This document shows, piece after piece, positions 1-5,400 of a stretch of 8,538 bases of DNA. The DNA is taken from contig JACQMB010000142.1 in NCBI GenBank assembly GCA_016203765.1, positions 1 through 8,538 on the forward strand, in the 5' to 3' direction. Made by a program: the position numbers and the translations under genes. The notes beneath the pieces are model-generated. The model did not search any database and was not told where the DNA came from. It saw only the letters and a program-made list of their open reading frames with translations. Numbering within the stretch: position 1 is the stretch's first letter; every line of letters begins with the position of its first letter. This DNA is from Deltaproteobacteria bacterium. Lineage in GTDB: Bacteria; UBA10199; SPLOWO2-01-44-7.

Positions 1-3
1 GAG

Positions 4-108
4 CAGGACTTCGCGGAGTCCCGCCCATCCTGTGGGGGGTTATAATCAATGGGCGGGACGAGCGGAAAGGCCGCGGCGGGGACCTCCCCGCCGCGGACCT
101 GTGTCCTG
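4..108. other. GC-rich structured element: two perfect hairpins inside a possible closing stem
   Basis: Positions 18-28 and 49-59 are perfect 11-base inverted repeats (arm GTCCCGCCCAT) around a 20-base loop. Positions 71-82 and 85-96 are perfect 12-base inverted repeats (arm CCGCGGCGGGGA) around two bases, so about 11 pairs with a four-base loop in practice. CAGGAC at 4-9 is the reverse complement of GTCCTG at 103-108, which could close both hairpins into a three-way junction. A competing small hairpin pairs 6-10 with 17-21. No T-tract follows on either strand, so this is not an ordinary intrinsic terminator, and I recognise no RNase P, SRP, 6S or tmRNA signature. It could be a structured RNA, a dispersed extragenic repeat, or a processing or transcription-end signal for the small gene on the minus strand. 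The rest of 109-192 shows only a short AT-rich palindrome near 152-164. Confidence 0.5.
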
Positions 109-192
109 ATCGAGACGCGCGCGGAAGCCAGCAAAGACAAACTATCGAGCGAATTTAAAATTCTTTGATTCCCAAGTCGTGGGCGACACGCC

Positions 193-465
193 TTAGCGAA
201 ACGGGATCGTCATTTGAAACTGGCCGGGGCCGAGGTCGAACTGGAGATGATCTTTGTTGAGGATGGGGACGACTTGAAGCCCATTGAGGTGGCCCTTGGT
301 TTTGAGGAGCCATTCGAACTCTTCGGCGGTCAGTTTTTTGTAGGCGGATGGTGTTTCCAGGTTGGACACGGTTTTGGGGGTCTGTCGTTCAGCCCCCTGG
401 GGGCGCGCGGGGACCGAAGAAAACAAAAAGAACAATAAAATCAATAGGTTAAGTTTTTTGGACAT
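193..465 (-). CDS. Small secreted protein of unknown family
   Basis: This gene encodes a 90-residue protein that I do not recognise. The N-terminus looks like a Sec signal peptide: Lys3-Lys4, a hydrophobic core of mainly Leu and Phe at about residues 5-15, then SSVPA with a plausible signal peptidase I site after Ala20 (VPA) or Ala25. No lipobox cysteine is present. The mature part of roughly 65-70 residues is polar, with a helical, acidic stretch (LTAEEFEWLLKTKGHLNG, about residues 45-62) and a hydrophobic tail ending MTIPFR. The start is well supported: a TAGGAGG site (474-480) lies eight bases upstream of the ATG at 463-465. It is divergent from rplU, and the -35 box of the proposed rplU promoter overlaps its start codon, so the two may influence each other. 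The gene is probably real because of the strong SD and signal peptide; its function is unknown. Confidence 0.7.
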   Translation of the reverse strand: MSKKLNLLILLFFLFSSVPARPQGAERQTPKTVSNLETPSAYKKLTAEEFEWLLKTKGHLNGLQVVPILNKDHLQFDLGPGQFQMTIPFR

Positions 466-487
466 CTCTTCGGCCTCCTACTATTAT
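459..487 (+). promoter_or_regulatory. rplU: Probable sigma-70 promoter of the rplU run
   Basis: TGGACA (459-464, five of six matches to TTGACA) is separated by exactly 17 bases from TATTAT (482-487, five of six matches to TATAAT). A second TATTAT overlaps at 485-490. The start site would fall near 494, giving a leader of about 58 bases before rplU. The -35 box covers the start codon of the divergent secreted-protein gene, and the -10 lies just upstream of that gene's SD. The assignment rests only on box match and spacing. Confidence 0.6.
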
Positions 488-551
488 TATCGGCAGATCT
501 CGTCCAGAAGTTGCTTGCCAATCCGGAAAAAATCCGTTACCACCATCCGCC

Positions 552-863
552 ATGTACGCGGTCATTCAAACCGGTGGAAAACAATACAAGGTGGCTGAGG
601 GGGACAAGGTTGTCGTCGAGAAACTGGAAGGGGCGGCCGGCTCCAAAAAAACACTCAGTGACGTTTTATTGATTGGTGGTAATGGCACTCTTCAAGTGGG
701 AACCCCCACCCTCAAGGGGGCGAAGATAGAAACCGAGATTTTGGAACAGGGGCGGGGCGATAAAGTCGTTGTCTTCAAAAAGAAAAAGCGCAAAGGCTAT
801 CACAAAAAACAGGGTCATCGCCAAGCCTACACGCTATTGAAGATTAAAAAAATTATTGTATAA
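552..863 (+). CDS. rplU: Large ribosomal subunit protein bL21
   Basis: This encodes ribosomal protein L21 (103 residues, the normal length), a 50S subunit protein that binds 23S rRNA and is needed for assembly. The family opening MYAVIQTGGKQYKV is intact, and the C-terminus carries the basic rRNA-contacting stretch (KKKKRKGYHKKQGHRQAYT, about residues 76-94) expected of bL21. The ATG at 552 is fixed by this conserved N-terminus. There is no SD: the bases immediately upstream (CCACCATCCGCC) are pyrimidine-rich, which is unusual for so highly expressed a protein. It heads the ten-gene run, 41 bases ahead of rpmA, in the arrangement rplU-rpmA-obg found very widely in bacteria. Transcription probably starts near 494. 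Confidence 0.98.
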   Translation: MYAVIQTGGKQYKVAEGDKVVVEKLEGAAGSKKTLSDVLLIGGNGTLQVGTPTLKGAKIETEILEQGRGDKVVVFKKKKRKGYHKKQGHRQAYTLLKIKKIIV

Positions 864-870
864 TGTTCGG

Positions 871-898
871 GTCCGTGGTCCGTGGTCCGTAGTCCGAG
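871..898 (+). repeat. Four tandem heptamers in the rplU-rpmA spacer
   Basis: The 41-base gap between rplU and rpmA is mostly four head-to-tail 7-base units: GTCCGTG (871-877), GTCCGTG (878-884), GTCCGTA (885-891) and GTCCGAG (892-898). The preceding TGTTCGG may be a decayed fifth unit. The last, diverged unit together with G899 forms GAGG (896-899), which stands five bases before the rpmA ATG and is its best SD. The repeat therefore seems to have supplied part of the ribosome binding site. Confidence 0.85.
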
Positions 899-904
899 GT
901 TCTT

Positions 905-1168
905 ATGGCACACAAAAAAGCGGGCGGTTCCACTAAAAACGGCAGAGATTCCCAGGGCCAGCGCCGGGGGGTGAAGCGTTTTGGCGGCCAGTTCGTCAAG
1001 GCCGGCAATATCCTGGTTCGCCAGTGCGGCACCAAGATTCATCCGGGCCAAAATGTTCGTGCCGGCAAGGATTGGACCCTGTTTGCCTTGATCGACGGCA
1101 TTGTCTCTTTTGAACGGTTGGGAAAGACCCGCAAACAAGTCAGCATTCAACCCATTAAAACCTCTTGA
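905..1168 (+). CDS. rpmA: Large ribosomal subunit protein bL27
   Basis: This encodes ribosomal protein L27 (87 residues, typical length), whose flexible N-terminus reaches the peptidyl transferase centre and helps position the tRNA acceptor end. The family signature is clear: MAHKKAGGSTKNGRDS at the start, then GVKRFGGQFVKAGNILVRQ and HPGQNVRAGKDWTLFAL. The protein begins directly with MAHKK, so it lacks the cleavable N-terminal extension seen in many Firmicutes. GAGG at 896-899, created by the end of the heptamer repeat, is a suitable SD five bases before the ATG. The stop codon TGA (1166-1168) overlaps the TTG start of obgE in a TTGA junction, which points to translational coupling. Confidence 0.98.
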   Translation: MAHKKAGGSTKNGRDSQGQRRGVKRFGGQFVKAGNILVRQCGTKIHPGQNVRAGKDWTLFALIDGIVSFERLGKTRKQVSIQPIKTS

Positions 1169-2172
1169 AATTTGTCGACGAAGCGACTCTTGAATTAAAG
1201 GCCGGGGACGGCGGCAACGGTTGTGTCAGCTTTCGCCGGGAAAAGCGTGTCCCGCGCGGCGGTCCCGACGGCGGTGACGGCGGCGACGGCGGCGATTGCA
1301 CTGTTAAAGCCGAATCGGGTCTCACCACCCTCCTCGATCTTAAAATGCAGAGACGGTATCAAGCCGGCCGGGGCGAACACGGCCGCGGCAAAAATCAGTT
1401 TGGAAAAAGGGGGGCGGACTGCCTTATTGTGGTGCCGGTCGGCACCCTCGTGCGGTCTGCCGAAAGCCAAGAAGTCCTGTTCGATTTTACCCGTGAAGGC
1501 CAGACTTTTGTCGCCGCCCGCGGGGGAAGAGGGGGACACGGCAATACCCACTATGCCACCTCCACCCGGCAGTCCCCCCGCACCGCGCAGGAGGGACAAA
1601 AGGGGGAAATAAAAAAAATTTTACTGGAATTAAAACTGCTGGCCGACGTGGGCCTGCTCGGTCTTCCCAACGCCGGCAAGTCGACGCTGATTTCGGTCAT
1701 CTCCAAGGCCAGACCGAAGATCGCTGATTATCCTTTCACCACCAAAATTCCGCACCTGGGGGTGGTTCGTATTGGAGAGGAAAGAAGTTTTGTGGCCGCC
1801 GATATTCCGGGCCTGATCGAGGGGGCCCATGACGGAAAGGGGATGGGGGTGCAGTTTTTAAAACACATCGAACGGACCCGCGTGTTGTTGCACCTGATCG
1901 ATCTTACCGACCCGGCCCAGCCCGATCCTTGTCACAGTTATCAATTGCTGCGCGGGGAGCTGGCGGCCTATTCGCCGGAGTTGCTGCAAAAACCGGAGCT
2001 GATTGTCCTGACCAAAATGGATCTGCCGGAAGCCCGTTCCAAACGAGGGGCGGCCGAGAAAAAATTCCTGGCCGAAGGGAAAAAGGTTTTTTTCATTTCC
2101 GCCGTCAAACACGAAGGACTGCAAAGTTTGTTGACTCAAGTCGGGAAATTGCTATGGAAGGAGGCGCCTTGA
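1165..2172 (+). CDS. obgE: Obg-family GTPase (50S assembly)
   Basis: This is the Obg/CgtA GTPase, which binds the 50S subunit and acts in its late maturation and in stress signalling. The 335-residue product has the glycine-rich Obg fold at about residues 1-158 (start MKFVDEATLELKAGDGGNG; a GGD-type run encoded by three 9-base units at 1267-1293), then the G domain: G1 GLPNAGKS at 166-173, switch I DYPFTTKIPHLG, G3 DIPGLIEGAHDGKG, G4 LTKMD and G5 ISA. Many homologues read TTLxPNLG where this has TTKIPHLG. The protein ends right after the G domain, so the variable C-terminal OCT domain or acidic tail of longer homologues is absent. The start is TTG at 1165-1167, overlapping the rpmA stop; the conserved MKFVDE opening leaves no other choice, and no clear SD precedes it. 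Confidence 0.97.
   Translation: MKFVDEATLELKAGDGGNGCVSFRREKRVPRGGPDGGDGGDGGDCTVKAESGLTTLLDLKMQRRYQAGRGEHGRGKNQFGKRGADCLIVVPVGTLVRSAESQEVLFDFTREGQTFVAARGGRGGHGNTHYATSTRQSPRTAQEGQKGEIKKILLELKLLADVGLLGLPNAGKSTLISVISKARPKIADYPFTTKIPHLGVVRIGEERSFVAADIPGLIEGAHDGKGMGVQFLKHIERTRVLLHLIDLTDPAQPDPCHSYQLLRGELAAYSPELLQKPELIVLTKMDLPEARSKRGAAEKKFLAEGKKVFFISAVKHEGLQSLLTQVGKLLWKEAP
2158..2164 (+). promoter_or_regulatory. rsfS: Strong SD inside the end of obgE that selects the rsfS start
   Basis: AAGGAGG at 2158-2164 lies within the last codons of obgE, four bases before a TTG at 2169-2171 that overlaps the obgE stop. The site favours TTG over the in-frame ATG at 2154, because that ATG lies upstream of the SD and has no SD of its own. 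Confidence 0.6.
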
Positions 2173-2510
2173 CGCCCAAAAAGCTGGCCACACTTGTTGT
2201 CGAAGCCGCCCAAGACACCAAGGCCCTTGATTTGGTTGTTTTGGACCTCTCCAAATTGACCAGCTTTACCGACTATTTTGTGATCTGTTCGGGCCGCTCC
2301 GACACCCAGGTGCGCTCCATCGCCGACAACAAACAAAAAAAATTGAACGCCAACAGCCGCTATCCCCTGGGGATGGAAGGGTATAAGAAGGGCTGGTGGG
2401 TCCTGCTCGATTTCGGCGATGTGGTCGCCCATATTTTTTATCATGAGACGCGTGATTATTATAATTTAGAGAAACTTTGGAGCGATGCCGTTATTACTCG
2501 TCATTCTTGA
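2169..2510 (+). CDS. rsfS: Ribosomal silencing factor RsfS
   Basis: RsfS (older names YbeB, RsfA, Iojap) binds L14 on the 50S subunit and blocks joining to 30S when nutrients are scarce. From the TTG at 2169 the product is 113 residues, usual for the family, beginning MTPKKLATLVVEAAQDTKALD as expected. Family motifs follow in order: VLDLSKLTSFTDYFVICSG, SDTQVRSIAD, a GxEGYKKGWWVLLDFGDVVAHIF block and the C-terminal YYNLEKLWSDA. An in-frame ATG at 2154 would add five residues (MEGGA) and is the alternative start; I prefer TTG because AAGGAGG sits just before it and because it recreates the TTGA junction seen between rpmA and obgE. The 3' end overlaps gpmI by 26 bases. Often nadD or proB lies between obg and rsfS in other bacteria; here the two are directly coupled. 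Confidence 0.94.
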   Translation: MTPKKLATLVVEAAQDTKALDLVVLDLSKLTSFTDYFVICSGRSDTQVRSIADNKQKKLNANSRYPLGMEGYKKGWWVLLDFGDVVAHIFYHETRDYYNLEKLWSDAVITRHS

Positions 2511-3936
2511 CGGCTGGGGGATCGCCCCGCCGTCAAAAGAAAACGCGATCACACAGGCGAAAACGCCGACCTGGAATCGCCTGACCAAGGAATACCCCTC
2601 CTGCCGGCTGGAGGCCAGCGCGCCAGCGGTCGGTTTGCCCGAAAAAACCATCGGCAACTCGGAGGTGGGCCACATGAACATCGGCGCCGGCCGAGTTGTT
2701 TATCAGGATTTGACGCGGATTAACGCCGCGATCCGGGATAAAAATTTTTTCAAAAACAGGGTTTTGTCAGAGGCCGTGCAAAAAATCAAAAAGGCGGGCG
2801 GGGTTTGGCATCTGATGGGGCTTCTCTCCGACGGAGGGGTCCACTCCCACCTCGATCATCTTTTGGCCCTGCTGGAATTTGCCCGACAGCAAAATGTTTC
2901 CGAGGTTTTTATCCACTGTTTTATGGATGGCCGGGACACGCCTCCCAACGCCGGCAAAGGATATTTGGCGAAATTGGGAAAGGCCCCCATCGCCACGGTG
3001 ATGGGGCGCTACTATGCGATGGACCGGGACAAAAGATGGGAGCGAACCGAACTGGCTTATCAGGCAATGGTCTCCGGGGAGGGGAAAAAATTTGCCTCCG
3101 CCCTGGAGGGGATTGAGGCTTCCTATGCCAAAGGGATCACCGATGAATTTGTTTTGCCTTTTGTGGTGAACAATCGCCCGGTCCGGGAGGGCGATGGGAT
3201 CTGCTTTTTTAATTTCCGCGCCGACCGGGCGCGGCAGATCACGGAGGCCCTGCATGGCAAAGAGGCGCCCAAGCTTTCCTCCTACATTACGATGACCCGA
3301 TATGATAAAAATTATCCCTATCTGCCGATCTTTCCGCCGCAAAATCTGGACAATGTTTTGGGCAAAGTAATCAGCGACGCCGGCCTCAAGCAGTTTCGGA
3401 TCGCCGAGACCGAAAAATACGCGCACGTCACCTATTTTTTCAACGGCGGGCAGGAGGCGGAGTTTCCAGGAGAGGAGAGAAAACTGATCCCCAGCCCGCG
3501 CGACGTGGCGACCTACGATTTAAAACCGGAGATGAGCGCCTTGGAGGTGACCGAGGAGGTCCTCCGGAGGCTCGATTCGAAAAAATATGATGTGGTGATC
3601 ATGAACCTCGCCAATCCGGACATGGTAGGCCACAGCGGGGATGTGGCCGCCACGATCAAGGCGGTGGAAACGGCCGATCGTTGTTTGGGAAAAATTTTGG
3701 CCAAACTCGAAAGCCTCGGCGGTCAGGCCATTGTCACCTCCGATCACGGCAACGCCGAGGGGGCGCAAACGGCGCATACCTTGAATCCCGTGCCGCTGGT
3801 TTTATTTGGGCCCGGCATGAAAGGCAAAAAACTCCGTTCCGGAGGAAAGCTGTGCGACATCGCCCCGACCCTGTTGCAATTGCTGGGCATTCCCAAACCG
3901 AAAGAGATGACCGGTCGGTCCCTATGTTCCGACTGA
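2485..3936 (+). CDS. gpmI: 2,3-bisphosphoglycerate-independent phosphoglycerate mutase
   Basis: This is the cofactor-independent, Mn-dependent phosphoglycerate mutase that interconverts 3- and 2-phosphoglycerate in glycolysis and gluconeogenesis, in the cytosol. The 483 residues are a little shorter than the roughly 510 of well-studied members. Metal and catalytic motifs are in place: Asp9 in LVILDGWGI, the phosphorylated serine Ser59 in GNSEVGHMNIGAG, GGVHSH and FMDGRDTPP in the substrate-binding domain, then FRADRARQ, ETEKYAHVTYFFNGG, Asp379 and His383 in NPDMVGHSGD, Asp420-His421 in TSDHGNAE, and His431. The ATG at 2485 is inside the end of rsfS and puts the conserved LDGWG motif at the N-terminus as expected; the SD is poor (GGAG only two bases away), so reading through from rsfS is likely to matter. 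It overlaps the next gene by 13 bases. Confidence 0.97.
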   Translation: MPLLLVILDGWGIAPPSKENAITQAKTPTWNRLTKEYPSCRLEASAPAVGLPEKTIGNSEVGHMNIGAGRVVYQDLTRINAAIRDKNFFKNRVLSEAVQKIKKAGGVWHLMGLLSDGGVHSHLDHLLALLEFARQQNVSEVFIHCFMDGRDTPPNAGKGYLAKLGKAPIATVMGRYYAMDRDKRWERTELAYQAMVSGEGKKFASALEGIEASYAKGITDEFVLPFVVNNRPVREGDGICFFNFRADRARQITEALHGKEAPKLSSYITMTRYDKNYPYLPIFPPQNLDNVLGKVISDAGLKQFRIAETEKYAHVTYFFNGGQEAEFPGEERKLIPSPRDVATYDLKPEMSALEVTEEVLRRLDSKKYDVVIMNLANPDMVGHSGDVAATIKAVETADRCLGKILAKLESLGGQAIVTSDHGNAEGAQTAHTLNPVPLVLFGPGMKGKKLRSGGKLCDIAPTLLQLLGIPKPKEMTGRSLCSD

Positions 3937-4562
3937 TTTTCCCCCATCGCTGTATCGGCTGTGAGACTTGGCTGGACGGCGAGCCGGTCGAGATCTGTTC
4001 CAATTGCCAAAGCCAATTAAATTTTTTAAAAACGGCGGCGGCCGCCCCGGCGCTCAAAAAAGTTTATTTTGATGCCGCCCATTCAGTCCTGGCCTACGAG
4101 GGAAAAGTCCACGACTGGATTGGAAGTTTTAAATTTTTTCGCCAGTTTCATGTGGGAAGGGTTTTCGCCTCACTGCTCGCCCGGGCCCCCCTCGACTGGC
4201 ACTCCGTCGACGCCGTCACGCCGGTCCCCTTGCATTTCTGGCGCCGCCTGCGCAGGGGTTTCAACCCCGCCGCGATTTTGGCCTTCGCCCTGGCCGCCAA
4301 GATTCAAAAACCTTTTTGGCCGGTGTTGAGCAAGAAAAAACATACCCGGCCGCAGACCAAACAGAATCGGGAGGCGAGATTGCAAAATGTAAAGGGAGCG
4401 TTCGCGCTTTCCCCAAAAAAACAAAAAGCCATTGCGGGGAAGAGACTATTGCTGATCGACGACGTCCTGACCACCGGCGCCACCGTCAATGAGTGCGCCA
4501 AGGTATTGAAACGAGCCGGGGCGAAGCAGGTTGTTGTATTGACCCTTGCCAGAACCCTGTGA
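3924..4562 (+). CDS. ComF-family phosphoribosyltransferase-like protein
   Basis: This is a ComFC/GntX-type protein of 212 residues. An N-terminal zinc-ribbon-like segment has two CxxC pairs, Cys10-Cys13 and Cys25-Cys28. The C-terminal half is a type I phosphoribosyltransferase fold ending with the PRPP-binding loop LLIDDVLTTGATV (about residues 176-188). Between them, DAVTPVPLHFWRRLRRGFNPA matches the family block usually seen as VPLHxxRxRxRGFNQA, and HTRPQTKQNREARLQNVKGAF matches the usual TxxQTxLxxxxRxxNVxxAF. ComFC takes part in natural transformation in several bacteria, but many members sit outside competence loci, as here, so the role is unproven. The ATG at 3924 overlaps the end of gpmI by 13 bases, and no SD is evident. 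The same frame stays open far upstream, but that part is antisense-like noise inside gpmI and lacks family homology. Confidence 0.9.
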   Translation: MFRLIFPHRCIGCETWLDGEPVEICSNCQSQLNFLKTAAAAPALKKVYFDAAHSVLAYEGKVHDWIGSFKFFRQFHVGRVFASLLARAPLDWHSVDAVTPVPLHFWRRLRRGFNPAAILAFALAAKIQKPFWPVLSKKKHTRPQTKQNREARLQNVKGAFALSPKKQKAIAGKRLLLIDDVLTTGATVNECAKVLKRAGAKQVVVLTLARTL

Positions 4563-4574
4563 TAGATTTTTTTT

Positions 4575-5345
4575 GTGAGAGATTACACACAACCCGCCAT
4601 TGAGATTGCCAAAGAGGCGGGGCAGCTTCAGATTGAAAAGCTCAAACAAACCCGCACCATCGAGTACAAAGGCAAATTCAACATCGTCACCGAAGTCGAC
4701 AAGGCCTGCGAAAAACTGATCGTCGATTTTTTGCGGGACCGGTTTCCAAGCCACGACATCCTGGCCGAGGAAGGAACCGACATTGACAAAAGCTCCGAGT
4801 GGCTCTGGATCATCGATCCCCTCGACGGGACGGTCAATTATTCCCATCGCTATCCCTTGTTTTCGGTTTCGATTGCCCTTCTCAACAAAGGCCGACCGGT
4901 CGTGGGCGTGGTCTATGAACCGAACCGGGATGAACTTTTTGTGGCCGAAAAGGGGGGTGGGGCCCTGTTGAACGACAAGCCGATCCGCCCTTCCAAAACC
5001 AAAGACGTTTATTCCTCCATGATCGCCACCGGTTTTGCCTACAATGTGGCCGATGTGGATCGAAACAACATGAATCACTTCAGCCGGTTTATTAAAAAAT
5101 GCCACGCCTTGCGCCGTGACGGGGTCGCCTCCACCGACTTGTGTTACACCGCCTGCGGCCGCTATGACGGCTTTTGGGAGCTTTTTTTGAGGCCGTGGGA
5201 TATCGCGGCGGCGAGTCTGATCGTGGAAGAGGCGGGCGGCCGGGTTTCTTCTTTTAACGGCGGCCCCTTGGATATTTTTGGAGATGAAATTCTGGCGAGC
5301 AATGGTATGATTCACGAGGAGATGCTGGGTATCTTGAAAGAATGA
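4575..5345 (+). CDS. suhB: Inositol monophosphatase family protein (SuhB type)
   Basis: This is a Mg-dependent, Li-sensitive-type phosphatase of 256 residues that hydrolyses inositol monophosphates and similar sugar phosphates. The metal ligands are all visible: Glu65-Glu66 in LAEEGTD, Asp81 and Asp84 in IIDPLDGTVNYSH, and Asp209 in PWDIAAASLIVEEAGG. The N-terminus (RDYTQPAIEIAKEAGQL) aligns with the family start. The start is GTG at 4575-4577; upstream in frame there is only ATT before a stop at 4563, and no ATG occurs until past residue 145. There is no SD: eight T residues (4567-4574) directly precede the GTG. The gap after the ComF gene is only 12 bases. In E. coli SuhB also joins the rRNA antitermination complex, but that extra role cannot be inferred here; the gene symbol is by family only. 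Confidence 0.93.
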   Translation: MRDYTQPAIEIAKEAGQLQIEKLKQTRTIEYKGKFNIVTEVDKACEKLIVDFLRDRFPSHDILAEEGTDIDKSSEWLWIIDPLDGTVNYSHRYPLFSVSIALLNKGRPVVGVVYEPNRDELFVAEKGGGALLNDKPIRPSKTKDVYSSMIATGFAYNVADVDRNNMNHFSRFIKKCHALRRDGVASTDLCYTACGRYDGFWELFLRPWDIAAASLIVEEAGGRVSSFNGGPLDIFGDEILASNGMIHEEMLGILKE

Positions 5346-5355
5346 TTGTCAAGGT

Positions 5356-5395
5356 CCAGCTTTGCTGGGCCGCGAAGCAAATCCGGAGTATTTGC
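5356..5395 (+). promoter_or_regulatory. Overlapping, mutually exclusive small hairpins before the TPR gene
   Basis: The 55-base gap between suhB and the TPR gene contains three short complementarities that share bases. CCAGC (5356-5360) can pair with GCTGG (5364-5368). TTTGCT (5361-5366) can pair with AGCAAA (5376-5381). GCAAAT (5377-5382) can pair with ATTTGC (5390-5395), which puts the GGAG at 5385-5388 in the loop. The pairings exclude one another. They are only five or six base pairs each, so chance is a real alternative. Confidence 0.3.
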
Positions 5396-5400
5396 GGAGT

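Noticed and set aside
41..46. TATAAT resembling a -10 box in the first hairpin loop
   Set aside because: No -35-like hexamer lies 15-19 bases upstream, and the motif sits in the loop of a perfect inverted repeat with no gene correctly placed downstream.
31..60. Possible integron attC-like site around the GTT near 39-42
   Set aside because: The GTT is followed by ATAA, which does not fit GTTRRRY, and no matching RYYYAAC partner or cassette gene is present.
827..1150. 107-codon open frame on the minus strand across rpmA
   Set aside because: It is antisense to a clearly real ribosomal protein gene and shows no family motifs.
1267..1293. Three 9-base tandem units GACGGCGGY
   Set aside because: They encode the normal glycine-aspartate run of the Obg domain, with length as in homologues, so no special repeat is needed to explain them.
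1929..2168. Upstream open extension of the rsfS frame
   Set aside because: It lies wholly within obgE in another frame, and RsfS homologues start near MTxxxL, matching the TTG at 2169.
3681..3923. Upstream open extension of the ComF frame inside gpmI
   Set aside because: The family N-terminus with CxxC starts right after the ATG at 3924, and the upstream stretch is an off-frame shadow of gpmI.
4560..4574. T-run after the ComF gene as an intrinsic terminator
   Set aside because: No stable GC-rich stem precedes it, and the next gene starts immediately, so transcription must pass through.
4446..5315. 289-codon open frame on the minus strand across suhB
   Set aside because: It mirrors a gene with all inositol monophosphatase motifs intact and itself has no recognisable domain; long antisense frames are common in such GC-biased codon use.
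5362..5400. TTG at 5362 as the start of the TPR gene
   Set aside because: It has no SD and adds residues outside any repeat; ATG at 5401 is simpler, though TTG at 5392 remains possible.
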